Below, piece by piece: positions 34,495 through 46,420 of a DNA stretch of 64,000 bases (position 1 is its first letter; each line of letters starts with the position of its first letter). The notes under the pieces are model-generated. The model made no database searches. It had not been told where the DNA came from and saw nothing but the letters and a program-made list of their open reading frames with translations. The translations under genes and the position numbers were made by a program. This DNA comes from Blepharisma japonicum (Eukaryota > Ciliophora > Heterotrichea > Heterotrichida > Blepharismidae). The DNA is taken from contig CATKHK010000088.1 in NCBI GenBank assembly GCA_949751835.1, positions 62,001-126,000 of the forward strand, read 5' to 3'.

Positions 34495-35141
34495 TATTTA
34501 TTATGACCATCAGCTAATCAGGAAAACTTTGGATAGATAAAATTATATAGGTATATACATTTAAGAAATTTATCAATTTTTAGGATTTAGGATTTTCAAA
34601 TAACTTAAGATAAAGATTAAAAGCAGCTAAATGGATTTCTATAATAAGCTAAAAAAGATTACTTGTTTCCCTTTAACTTGAAGCAAAACTATTAGAAAAA
34701 CGCATAAATTATAGGGCTGATTGTGAGGATTTTTACAATTATTTGTATGATGAAATTAAAATTTATTCCACATTTGAAGAATTATTCGAAAGGATTTCCA
34801 ATCATAAGAGTGCTATTTGTGTAAAATTATAAAAATTGTAAGAAAAGAAATATCAAAGATTTAAGCTGAATAAAACACTAGGCTTATTTAACTGAGTCTT
34901 ATTCACGATGCAATCTTAAAGTAGTTATTTATATAAATTATGCCCATTATTTCTAGAGTTGTGCTAATTTCCATTTAAGAATTTAGCTTTAAATTTTTAT
35001 CTATATTTTTAAATTGCTTAATTTTTTTTTGTATCTTAAGATTATTTCGTGTTTTATTTTTATTGGCAACATATTCATATAATCAATGCATGAAAATAAT
35101 TATATAGTAAATTTTAAAAAGAAATAATTACTTAAATGTAT
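34495..35141. other. Spacer between two M8-like genes
   Basis: The segment next to 34494 has the GGTCATAATAAATA leader before the ATG, the subfamily B initiation context. Otherwise AT-rich and without visible gene. Confidence 0.35.
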
Positions 35142-37799
35142 TTAGAGATTAATGATGAGGCTATTGCTGTAGTTGTAATAGTTTATTACGTTCCCACATT
35201 GATTGCAATTACAGCCAGGATTAGATTGACAAACCTTCGCCCATGGATTAAACTGATCATTGAGATCTTTACATGTGCAAGAGCCTGCAGTCACATTTAA
35301 GTTCATATTCGCAAAATCATCACACGCTGTGCAAAAAGTCGCTGAATTAGAGCATTGAGCGCAAGGTGGGGCACATGGTTGGCATGTTCCTGAGCTTGAC
35401 ATATAATATCCTTGAATACATTGACAAGTTTTAGAAGTCTGATTTAAAGAAGCATAAGGATCCCAACATCTGCATGCTCCTGCAACAGTATTTAAAAGCA
35501 TATTAGTAGGGTCTTGGCACGATTGGCAAAATGTAGTAGAAGGGCCACATGTTGCACAAGGCAATTCGCAAGCAACGCAAACTCCTTTAATTGAAATATA
35601 ATCTGACTTGCATTCACAAATATCTGAATAGCTTCTGATAAAAGCATTCGGGTCTGTGCATGTACAGACTCCTGTAGTCAAATTTAAAGTCATGTGAGCA
35701 GAGTCTTTACACGAAGTGCAAAAGTCAGCAGAACCTGAACAAGTAGGGCAATTTTTCCCGCATTTAGAGCAAACTCCTGAATTTGAAAAGAATCCTGAAT
35801 TGCACTGGCAAGTGTTAGATATTTTGTCGAAATAAGCATTATAATCTGTGCATCAGCAAATATTATTCTGTAAAGTCATATGAGTAGCGTCATCACAAGA
35901 TGTACAATAAGTTGGCGAATTATTGCAGGTAGCACAAGGCGCAATGCAAGCAACACAAACTCCTCCATAATTAGCATAGCCATTATTGCATTGACATGCA
36001 AGAGTTGTAGTATTAAAAGAAGCATTAGGATCTGTACAAGTGCAGGCTCCTGAGGATGAGTCTAAAACCATATTAGAAGAATCATCGCATTGTGTGCAAA
36101 AAGTTGGAGTATTTATGCATTGGCTGCAAGGTGCTGTACAACTCTGACATATTCCGGATGCTGAAAAATACCCTGTCTTGCATTGGCATGTATTAGTTTC
36201 GGGATTAAAATAAGCATTTAGATCTTTGCATGTGCATAGACCTCCACTTATCGACATATTAGAAGGATCATAGCAAGAGATGCACCCTGAGGATGAGCAT
36301 GAGATGCAAGATGGTCCACAAGCAGTGCAAACTCCTGATGATAAAAAATATCCTGCATCGCATTGGCAAGTAAGCGATTCAGAATTAAAAGAGGCATTGG
36401 GATCAGAGCATATACAAGCTGATCCATTTAGAGTCATGTGATCAGGATCAACGCATGCTGTGCAAGCATTAGCTGAGCCAATACACAAAGAGCAAGGCGC
36501 TACACAAGAAGTGCAAGTACCTATGCTACTGTGTGTGGTATCTAAGTAATATCCTGGATTGCAATAACAATAACCACTTGAACTCATATAGGCATTGGGA
36601 TCAGTGCATACGCAATTTCCAGAAGAAGATATAGTCATGCGTGAGGGATCATTGCATGATGTACAAAAAGTAGCTGAAGTAGAACATGTATTGCATAAAA
36701 CTGAACATTGAGTGCAAACTCCCGCATTTGAGTAATATCCTCCATAACATTGGCAAGCAAGAGCTGCTGTGTTGAAATATTTATTGGGATCAGTACAACT
36801 GCAAGTTCCTCCATTAAGAGTCATGGTAGATGGATCATAACATGAGGTGCAAATTTGGTAAGTCGAACATGTAGAACATTGGTTTGGACACTTATAGCAA
36901 TTTCCATTATCATTATAGTATCCTGCTTTGCAGACACACGTTAAAGTTGCAATATTAAAAGCCTTATAACTTCCACAACTGCATTGACCTGAGTAATTTA
37001 TCATGTTATTGGCATCATAACAAGATGTGCAATAAGTTGAAGTTCCAGAACATTCAGCGCATGGTGGAGTGCAAGCAACGCAAGCTCCTCCAATAACAGT
37101 ATAACCACTAGCGCAAGTTTGGCAATTATTTAAATTGGCACAAACTAAGCAGTTGTTCAACGTGCAAGCTCCTAAATTGTTTATTTGCTCGATATTTTTC
37201 TCTTTTGCTAAATATTCACCTATTTCTTTCATCAGCACTTGCTTTTCTTCTTCTTTGTCTCCATATAAGATGTTTGCAATTGCAATGCAAAGCTCTTTGA
37301 TTTTTGAAATTTCTTCAAGTTTTATAAATTTCTCGGGATTAATTTCTAAGGCAATAGCTTTTATAATTTTATTCTCAATTACCTCACATTTTTTTGAAGT
37401 AATAATTTCACTTTTTTCTTGACTACTGACAGCAAATATAGCTATATTTGCATCAATATCTTCTCTTTGGATAATCTGGCTTAGGAGGATGTTAGCACAT
37501 TGATTATTTTCACCAAGTCTAAGTTTTTCTGATGATGGCTTAGTGAATAGTAAATCTGAAATGATTTTTGCTGAAGCAACTAAGGTTGAGCCCAAAGCTT
37601 TTAAAACCTCATCGTCGCTGAAAGATTCTTCTATAACCTTAGTATGAATTTTTAAGGGCTGATACAAGTGCCCTTGCAGAGTATTTTCACTAAGGGATTT
37701 CAAGCTAAATTGGTGATCACTTAAGTCAAGCTTTGAGGTAGCAGAACTTAAGCTAAGGATAATGATGAAAGAAGCCCAAACGACGAATATTTTCATCAT
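35142..37799 (-). CDS. M8-like pseudoprotease with cysteine-rich repeats
   Basis: 885 aa with one in-frame TGA near 35853 read as Trp (LQNNIC-W-CTDYNAYF, between two conserved cysteines where sisters have Thr or Arg). Signal peptide MMKIFVVWASFIIILSLSSA; M8-like domain (YQPLKIHTKV, RLGENNQCAN, ANIAIFAV, KKCEVIENK) with KIKELCIAIANILY replacing HExxH; about 13 repeats of 47-52 residues. Repeats are more diverged than in 12751-16683, so this array is older or less homogenised. C-terminus CNCNQCGNVINYYNYSN without membrane tail. The upstream flank is duplicated with that of 38875-41283. Confidence 0.84.
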
Positions 37800-37876
37800 T
37801 TTATTATAGTCATTAATTAATTAGGTCAATTTTAGATAAATTAAATATAGATCTTGTAAATTTATAGGAATAAAGG
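37800..37876 (-). promoter_or_regulatory. Conserved 5' leader of M8-like gene, subfamily B
   Basis: TGACTATAATAAA abuts the ATG; CCTTTATTCCTATA lies 64-77 bp upstream. The same pair is found before 41283. Confidence 0.5.
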
Positions 37877-38874
37877 AAGTTTTATGGATTTTCTGTTTTA
37901 AATATTTAGATTTTCTAGAAATAATTTTTTATTATGAAAACTCAAATCATCGAAAGAAATCCCAATCTTGAATAATTTTATTTTCAGATATTATAGTGTA
38001 TTCCCTGAGAAGTTTTAATATATATACTATAAATAATTTAAGGTAGCTAAACGAATTATTATCATAAAGGGATAATATGAAAATCTTTATTGACTTAAAG
38101 GTGCTCAATATCGAAGAAATGGATAATCAGCTCAATATAGCTCTATGCATTTCAAAGAGCTTAATTCTTAGAATATAAATTCGATTTTATAAATTGAGCT
38201 ATTAATTGTATTAATAATAAAAATAATAATGCATAACACATAACACATAATACTTGATGCGATAAGCCATAGCTTGAAAGAAACTTGAAAAATTATCATA
38301 TTGCTTTAAATGAAAAACTCAAAAATTAATACTTATAAATTGATAGCAATTGTTTGAATCCTGCTTGATATCAATTTTATTTATTATTTTTACTAAGCTT
38401 TGATAACTAAGAAATCAGCTATTCAAAATACTTATGCTATTGATAAAATTCAATTAGTCAAAAACACCAAATATTAGCCTCAGGCAAGTTACAAAGAAAA
38501 TAAGCATTTCACTTACATTAAAATTACTATTATCATTATAAACCAAAAAGATATAATGATTAATAAATTGAACTTAAACAAAATTTATATAATTTAAACT
38601 CATTCATTTCTATCAAACAATATATAGAGAGATTCTATAACATTAAGTTTTACATTTTATGCTCTTTTATTTGGGTCAAATTAGCATAAATTCGAATTTA
38701 GGTCTATTATGATATATATGCTGTATAAAGATATCATAAAATAATTCCATCTATGATACCAAAAGCAATTATAAATTAATAAATAAAATGCAATTATATT
38801 AAATTTTAAAAGAAATTTATTGGATTATTTAGAAGTTGAGACTGATTATATTATTTATCGTTATGCATCCCTGA
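37877..38874. repeat. Upstream flank duplicated with 41363-42860
   Basis: Shares CGAAGAAATGGATAATCA.C, AGAATATAAAT, TAATAAATT.AACTTAAACA and ATATATAGAGAGA..CTATAA in the same order with the flank of the next gene. No gene seen inside. Confidence 0.6.
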
Positions 38875-41283
38875 TTAGCATTTTTCCCAACAAGCTAGCA
38901 CCCATGGGTTAAAATGGGTATCAGGATCTTTGCATTTGCAAGTGCCTTCAGTCACATTTAAGCTCATATTCTCTAAATCATCACACGCTGTGCAAAAAGT
39001 AGCTGAATTAGAGCAATGAGCACAAGGTGGGATACAACGCTGGCATCTTCCTGAGCTTGACATATAATAGCCTTCAATACATTCACAAATTAGAGAAGTC
39101 TGATTGAAGGAAGCATAAGGATCCCAACATCTGCACGTTCCTGCAGCAGTATTTAAATACATATTATTAGGATCATAGCATGAAGCACAAAATGTACTTC
39201 AAATGTCACATGTTTGACAAGGCGGAGTGCATGGAATGCAAACTCCTCCAGTGTAAATATAGTTGTAATAACATTGACAACTATTAGAACCCTGATTGAA
39301 ATAAGCATTAGGGTCTGTGCATGTACAGACTCCTGTAGTCAAATTTAAAGTCATGTGAGCAGAATCTTTACAGGAAGTACAAAAGTCAGCAGAACCTGAA
39401 CAAGTAGAGCAAACTGCATTGCATTGATAGCAAGCACCTGAATTTGAAAAGTATCCCGGCTTGCATTGACAAGTGTTAGATACAGTGTCGAAATAAGAAT
39501 TAAGCGCTGAGCATGCGCAAACAGAACCGTATAAAGTCATATGAGTAGAGTCATAACATGATGTACAATAAGTTGGTGCCTGTTGGCAGGTAAGGCAAGG
39601 TGCAGTACAAGGAGCACAATTTCCTCCATAATAAATATAGCCATCACATTGGCATGAAAGAGTTGTAGTATTAAAAGAATTATAAGGTTCTGTACAAGTG
39701 CATTCGCCTGAGGTTGAGTTTAAAGCCATATTAGAGGGATCATCGCATTGCGTGCAAAAAGTTGGAGTATTTATGCATTGGCTGCAAGGTGCTTCGCAGC
39801 TCTGACATACTCCAGACTCCGAAAAATACCCAATATTGCACTCGCATGTATTAGTTGTAGTACTAAAATATGCATTTGGGTCTTTGCATATGCATTGGCC
39901 TCCACTGATCCACGTTATAGAAGGATCAATACAATTTACGCACCCTGAGGATAAGCATGAGGTGCAAGCCGCCCCACAAGCAGTACAAACTCCTGATGAT
40001 AAAAAATATCCTGCATTACATTCGCAAGTAAGCGATCCAGAATTAAAAGAGGCATTAGGATCATTGCATATGCAAGTATAATTCTTTAAAGTCATTTGAG
40101 CAGGATTAATGCATGTAGCGCATTGAGTAGCTGCATTTAAGCAAACATCGCAAGGTGCTGCACAAGGCAAGCAAAGATTACTACTGCCTTTTGATCTATC
40201 TATGTAAAATCCACTATTGCAAGAACAAAAATGTGATCCAGGTCCTAGAGAGGCATTAGGGTCATTACATGTGCAAGTTCCTTTATATAAAGTCATGTCT
40301 GGGCCATCAATGCATGATGTGCAAAAAGAAGCTGAACCAGAGCATGAGCCGCATGTCGGTGCGCATGGAATGTAAGCATCTCCATCTGGCAAATAATTTC
40401 CTTTGCATTGGCAAACAAGAGTTGTTGTGTTGAAATATTTATTAGTATCAGTGCATCTACAATTTAATCCATCCCAAGACATGTTAGTTGGATCTTCACA
40501 TGAGGAACAACAATTTGAGCATCCAGAACAGCTAGCACATGGTGGAGTGCAAGGCAAGCAAATCCCTCCGCTTAGAAAATAGCCACTAGCACAAGTTTGG
40601 CAGTTATTTGTATCGATACAAACTACACAGTTGTTCACCGAATTATAGCAAGCTCTTAAACTGTCTCTTTGTTTGATTTTTTTCTCTTTTGCCAAAGATT
40701 CACCTATTTCCTTAATCAGAACTTGCTTTTCTTCCTCTTTGTCTCCATATAAGACGTTTGCAATTGCAATGCAAAGTTCTTTGATTTTTGAAATTTCTTC
40801 AAGTTTTATAAATTTCTCAGTATTAATTTCTAAGGCAATAGCTTTTATATATTTATTCTCAATTACCTCACATTTTTTTGAAGTAATAATTTCACTTTTT
40901 TCTTGGCTACTGACAGCAAATATAGCTATATCTGCATCAATTTCTTCTCTTTGACCAATATGGCTTAGCAGGATGTTAGCGCATTGATTTTTTTCGCCAA
41001 GTCTAAGCTGGCCTGTTGATGGCCTGGTGAGTAATAAATTTGATATGATTTTTGCTGAAGCATCTAAGTTTGAACCCAAAACTTTTAAGACCTCATCGTC
41101 GCTGAAGAATTCTTCGACCACTTGAGTGTGAATTTTTAAGGGCTGATACAAATGCCCTTGCAGAGTATTTTCACTAAGGGATTTCAAGCTAAATTGGCGA
41201 TCGCTTAAGTCAAGTTTTGAGGAAGCAGAACTAAAGCTGAGGATAGTGAAGAAATAAACTCAAACGATGAATATCTTCACCAT
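38875..41283 (-). CDS. M8-like pseudoprotease with cysteine-rich repeats
   Basis: 802 aa from the ATG at 41283, with two in-frame TGA. The first, in the signal peptide (MVKIFIV-W-VYFFTILSFSS), falls exactly on the TGG Trp of the sisters at 37799 and 27639; the second (CQTCDI-W-STFCASC) is near 39197. This is the best single proof of UGA=Trp here. M8-like domain: YQPLKIHTQV, RLGEKNQCAN, ADIAIFAV, KKCEVIENKYIK, with KIKELCIAIANVLY at the HExxH site. About eleven repeats follow. It ends VLACWEKC then TAA, shorter than its sisters. Beginning the protein at the later Met (41187) would lose the signal peptide and is rejected. Confidence 0.85.
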
Positions 41284-41362
41284 TTTATTAAAGCCACTAA
41301 TTAATAGGACAATTTTGGATATATTTCATATAGGCTTGACAAATAATCAATAGGAATAAAGG
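41284..41362 (-). promoter_or_regulatory. Conserved 5' leader of M8-like gene, subfamily B
   Basis: TAGTGGCTTTAATAAA before the ATG and CCTTTATTCCTA 68-79 bp upstream. Confidence 0.5.
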
Positions 41363-43896
41363 AGTTTTATGTAACCTCTGAAAAGTTTTAATAAGTATAA
41401 AAATTCAAAGCAGCTAAATGAATTATTATCGTGAAGTGATAATATGGAAATTATGTTTCTATTAAATGCGCTGAATATCGAAGAAATGGATAATCAACTC
41501 AAAATGGCTTTATGCATTTTTCCAAGGGTTACTTCTAAGAATATAAATTATATTTTCTATCTGAGGCATTAATTTTGCTAATAATGTATAACTATAATAG
41601 CAAAATACATATAGTTAATAAGCTATAATTTGAAAGAAATTTGAAAGAATTCAAATATTGCTTTCAGTGAAAAACTCAAATATTAACACTTAGGATGATA
41701 GTAATTGTTTGATTGCTACTTTATATCATACCTTTTATTATTTCTACCAATAATAAAGAAAATCAGTTAATAAAATCATTATGCCATTTTAGTCAACAAT
41801 CACCAAATATTAGCTTCAGACAAGCTATAATAGAAATCAAGTATTCGATTAATATTTATATTAGAATTACTAAAAAATTATACTAGATAAAATGAAATAT
41901 AATTATAAATATCAAAATCTTCACCAGAAATTGATATTCAACTAATAGAAATCAAGCACAAAGAATTTAAACTTTGTAATAATATATCGTACAAACTTCA
42001 AAAACTTAATCAAAGATAAAGATTTCAGATTCTTTACTATATTTGATTAATCTATGATTTAATATAAGTAAATGAGGATTTTTAAAGATATCTTTAAGGG
42101 AGAACTGGAACTTTGTATTTGAATAGATGCAGATATAAATTATTATTCTTAAACAGTTTTAGATATTATTGTTTTATTTAAAACCATGATATTTATAATT
42201 TAATAAAACCGAAATATATTTGATATTAAACAAATCTCTTCTTTGTGCAGAAATTAGCTTAAACGAATTGAAATAATTTTCTATTTATTGATTTCTATAT
42301 CTATACCCGAAATCTATCATTTATATATATACTTATTAATTTTATATAATACTCAATCAAATTAAATGGATAATGTAATAAGTCAGCAAAGATAAAAATT
42401 ATTTAAGCTTCAAATGTGCATAATAAGGAGATAATAATTAGAAAAATTTATTTTTACGATTATTTTTAGGAAGCCCTTTATGCTCTATTTTACTAATTGA
42501 AGAGTTATTCCAAGAAAAGAAATATCGTATGATTTAAGCTGTATAAAATTTAGGCTCATTTATGTGCCTCTTATTTCACTCTATTAACTTTGTATCAGCC
42601 ATTTATATAAATTATACAAATTTATAAGTTTAATTTTATCATAAATCTAAATAAAGTATATGCTTTTTTGAGAATTAATTTTAAAACTCTTTATAACCCT
42701 AATAAGTCTGATATTATCATTATAACTAATAGATATATAATAATTAATAAATTAAACTTAAACAAAATTTATCTAATTAAAACTCTTTTATTTAATCTAA
42801 GAATCAAACTATATATAGAGAGACTCTATAAAGTTAAGTTTGCCATGCTATAGGTAAATTTCATATAAAATTAGCAAAAAATGTATTATAAACTTCAGAT
42901 TTATGTCCATTACGATATCTATGCTATATAAAAATATCATAAATAATCACATTTGTGATATTCCATAAACATAAATAACTTTTCCTGATATTTCAAAGTT
43001 TTTATTTTCTTGCTAGCTTTTAGATTAAAATATTGGATACTTAAATGAATTTTTTTAAAATACCTACTAAGATGAAAGATTTTTATAATAACTAGAAGTA
43101 TGTATGCTTAAGAGTTCTTGACTTCTTTCATATTTCAAACAAGCAATTAAGGCAGCAGAATTATGAGCCAGTACAGTTTTGGCTTAATATCTACATCATT
43201 TAATAGGAGCATTAAATTTTATTACAAATACCAGGCTATGAAAACTAAATGCAAAATTAAAGTATCAAAGGTATACAAATAATTTATAGAGTTTATAATA
43301 AATAAAGGAGTTTAAACATAAAAGCAATATTTTTAGATTCATTATATTTAATTCTAATAAATATATGCTAACATTAAAAGCCAGAATTCTGTAACTTGAA
43401 GGAGCTCTATATTTGATTATGCATAGCTATAAACTATTATGTGAGTAATAAATAAAAGCAATTATAATCATTTATTAAATATCAATTATCCCAAAGGTCT
43501 CTACAATTATTCCCAAATCATAAAAAAATTCCATTTTCCATTTTGTTCTATTGATGACGTTGACATTCAATACCTCACAAGATAAAATTTGCCAAAATGT
43601 TTCAATTTTATATGTGAATATTCATTAATCCAATTTTCTAAATTTTGGTAAAAATTTATCTTGAGAAATTTATTACTGGATAGAAAATTAAGCGTTTTTT
43701 TAAATTCACTTCATATTTTCCTATTTATTCAAATGCCTTATATTTTTAAAATTTCCAGTGAGATTTTGAATGTGTTTAATTAGATATAAACTTAAAATTA
43801 AAATAATTTCAATCAATCTTTATAAATAGAAACTTTATTTGACTTTTCAGTTTTTTAAATCTTTAATGTTTTAATCGTAATTACATGTTAGATGTT
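41363..43896. other. Divergent boundary region
   Basis: Everything to the left is transcribed leftward and everything to the right rightward. The left 1.5 kb is duplicated with 37877-38874. A 61-codon AT-rich frame at 42668-42853 has no coding character. No origin, terminator or gene recognised. Confidence 0.4.
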
Positions 43897-43905
43897 CCAT
43901 TTATA
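43897..43905 (+). promoter_or_regulatory. CCATTTATA box
   Basis: 34-42 bp before the ATG at 43939, followed by GTGTGAATTGGTGGATAATA, as in the copies at 48524 and 61107. Confidence 0.55.
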
Positions 43906-43938
43906 GTGTGAATTGGTGGATAATATAATATTATAAAG

Positions 43939-44352
43939 ATGAGTGAAAAGTGCGTAGATGAATTCAATGTTTTTTCAGGGATGTTTTCTTTAATCTTCAA
44001 ATTTTCAGAAGAAGTATCTAGCCTGAGACTTCCTAATATATTTTCTTTTGAAGATAGCGAAGTTGAAGAAGAAAAAGAAAAAGGGCCTAAGGAAAATACT
44101 GACGAGGTCCTTAAAAGCTGCTCAGCAAAAGCTCCAAAAAAGAGGATCACGGCTTGTCCTCATGTGAATAGACGCCACTACGCTAGGAGTATGTGCAGCA
44201 ATTGTTATCATAGAAACGGGAGACAAAAAAAGGCTTGGAGTTGCCCACATCTAGATCGCCAACTCTATGCTAAGGGGATGTGCCAGTTTTGCTATTTACA
44301 GAGCTACCACAAGTCCAGATCTTATAAAGTTGCTATCAAACAAGAAAGTTAA
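43939..44352 (+). CDS. Small double zinc-module protein, copy 4
   Basis: 137 aa, first of the seven plus-strand copies. FNVFSGMFSLIF and SLRLPNIFSFED at the N-terminus, an acidic run (EVEEEKEKGPKE), then KKRITACPH leading into CPHVNRRHYARSMCSNC and CPHLDRQLYAKGMCQFC modules. Trp after the linker is TGG here. Ends TAA. Function unknown; zinc binding inferred from the C-x-H-x10-C-x2-C ligands. Confidence 0.87.
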   Translation: MSEKCVDEFNVFSGMFSLIFKFSEEVSSLRLPNIFSFEDSEVEEEKEKGPKENTDEVLKSCSAKAPKKRITACPHVNRRHYARSMCSNCYHRNGRQKKAWSCPHLDRQLYAKGMCQFCYLQSYHKSRSYKVAIKQES

Positions 44353-44667
44353 AATTTTAATCTGAGCTGTTTAAAAGATTAGTCTGCAATACTAATAACA
44401 TACATAAAATTTATTATATAGAGCTGCTTAAAATATTTTTATTCAATTATATTGAAAAATATTTAACTCAGTCTTAATCATTTAATTTTGAACAAGTAAA
44501 CCCATTGAAATATTTATTCATGATATTACATAAAATTAATTTAAACATTTTTATAGACGGAGAAACATAATTCTTTTTTGACTAAGCCAAAAATTTAGCA
44601 CAGCAGTATCTAAATAATAGATGATTTTAGAGCTTCGGTAAAGATTCAGTAATGACGTTTGAAATTA
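44353..44667. other. 3' flank
   Basis: The first 60 bp (AAAAGATTAGTCTG.AATA) recur after the copies at 48974, 59651 and 61557, so the duplicated unit extends past the stop codon. Confidence 0.4.
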
Positions 44668-45205
44668 CGATTTTGATTATCCACATTTTTAGACTAGCTA
44701 GCTGTTACAAATTTTATACGAAGTGCTTATAGCCTATACTTGAGACTGTATAAAATAAATAGAGCTTTCTCATTAAACTGTTGAAACATAATAATTTTAA
44801 GGGAAATTAAATTTTAAACTTGAATACCAACTAGTATGCTTTATTACTTTCCACTCAGTTCTCAATTGATTTTAGTTGTTTTCAAATTTTTGTGACTTGC
44901 TATATAGCTTTGTAATTTTAGCAAAATCATCTTGGCTTGCGAAGTTTTATTGGCATGGCAAAATGGGTGAAATCGCCAAATTCACCAAAAAATCAAGTAA
45001 ATCCTAAATTAAAATTAAATTCATAAATAACTTCTCGAACTATACTAGGGTAGATAAGAAAATAGTTGGGGCTTTTCTATCTCAATAGATCGCAGTAGGA
45101 GCGCCCAGTATATGTTAATCAAATATAACAAATATGAAATAACTACTTTACTGATCCCAAGGTTATATAGCTGAGCTTGTGAAAATAAAGAAAATTTTTT
45201 GCCTA
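44668..45205 (+). repeat. Signal-peptide-start relic block, copy 5 (split)
   Basis: The left part (ATCCACATTTTTAGAC...GCTGTTACAAATTTT, 44678-44722) and right part (ACAAATATGAAATAACTACT, TTACTGATCCC, GCTGAGCTTGTGA, about 45125-45200) of the block are both present but about 400 bp further apart than in other copies, suggesting an insertion between them. Confidence 0.45.
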
Positions 45206-45869
45206 TAATAATTTTTGATAAGCCCGAATATCAAGGATAAAATTATCTGTGTACAGCTAAATAAAAAAATTAAGTCTTTCTAGACTTTTTTGATTAACTT
45301 TATATTTTATCACTAAATTCCATTTTCAAATTAAAGAATAAGAACATTTAATTACATAAAATTTAGTTATTTGAATACCGAAAAATTAAAACCAATATCA
45401 TAATTAATCGTTAATCATAGAGCTAATTGTAAGATGCAGTAACCCTTTTACCCTTCCTTTACGCTCAACAGCTTACTCGTATATCCGCACATGCCTTTTT
45501 TGTGTTACTTCTTCGGGATTGCACTCCTCTAGCAGAAATCAGAAAATTTGTACATCATGCCGCTCTCCAAAAGAGATAATAAATTTTCAATATAAAAACA
45601 TAACTTAAATCAGTCCAATTTAAAAATATATAAAGAAATACCAAATAGTAAAAATATCAGTTCTGATAAATAAATAGTATTCCTGCTATTCAAGCTCAAC
45701 AAAAAGGCATTGAATTAAAATTTCTGTTGGGTTTTAATAATACCTGAAAGCATGCAAGAATCGTGGCATCATAAACCTAAAATAATTAAAGAGGTTCACC
45801 TATAATAATATTTTGGCCTGTAAGATGGAAATAAAAAAATTATTGACATAATAATTTCTTTTATTATTT
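45206..45869. other. Spacer with a G+C-richer island at 45430-45590
   Basis: The island has two open plus-strand frames and one minus frame and no recognisable product. One plus frame shows CLFCVTSSGLHSSS followed by CTSC, a possible zinc-finger remnant. Left unassigned. Confidence 0.25.
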
Positions 45870-46420
45870 CGAAATATTTTGGTTTTATATACATTAAATA
45901 GAAATGGTGAATCTAAGTATAGAGAAGAGGGAAAGAAGGAAAATATCCTATGATTGTATCGGATATGCACTATAATCAAAAAACATTTAGAAAATTATAC
46001 AAATCAATATAAAAACCTAAGAAGAACAGATTTGGGGAATCAAGTATCAGCAGCGAATCAGCAAAGAATTGGAATAAAATCTTTTATCCCAAAAATTCAT
46101 CAGTGGAAAAATATAGCTGTTGACAATCATAAAACATTTTGAACTTCTAAAAATTTTGGCTCTAAACATATTTGTTTTTAGAAATGCTTTTATAGCTTAT
46201 CCATTCTCTGAAAGCGGAAAATGCGTTTACAATTCATTTTTCAGCCTTTGGGAAATTTTGTTGTGGACAATTGCACTTCGCGTGCTAAAGAAGTATTTTT
46301 TTGTTTTCAATCTTGAAGCATGTTTTTCCTCATGGGGAAAGAGAAATGAAGTCGTAAAGGTTTCCCCCAACAGAGCCAGAAGATGTTTCTGTAAATGCTC
46401 AGCAAATTTAATCTTTTGAA
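45870..46420. pseudogene. Unidentified coding relic(s)
   Basis: The plus strand is open from about 45870 to 46142 when one TGA is Trp (GESKYREEGKKENIL-W-LYR, then DLGNQVSAANQQRIGIKSF). From 46420 down to about 46175 the minus strand reads GSVGGNLYDFISLSPWGKTC and EKWIVNAFSAFREWISYK with one internal stop. The two are mutually exclusive in part and I cannot decide which strand was coding; neither has a clear start. Composition is distinctly less AT-rich than the surroundings. Confidence 0.3.

Noticed and set aside
38875-39162. Separate small cysteine-rich gene
   Set aside because: Continuous with 39199-41283 through one TGA and missing any signal peptide of its own.
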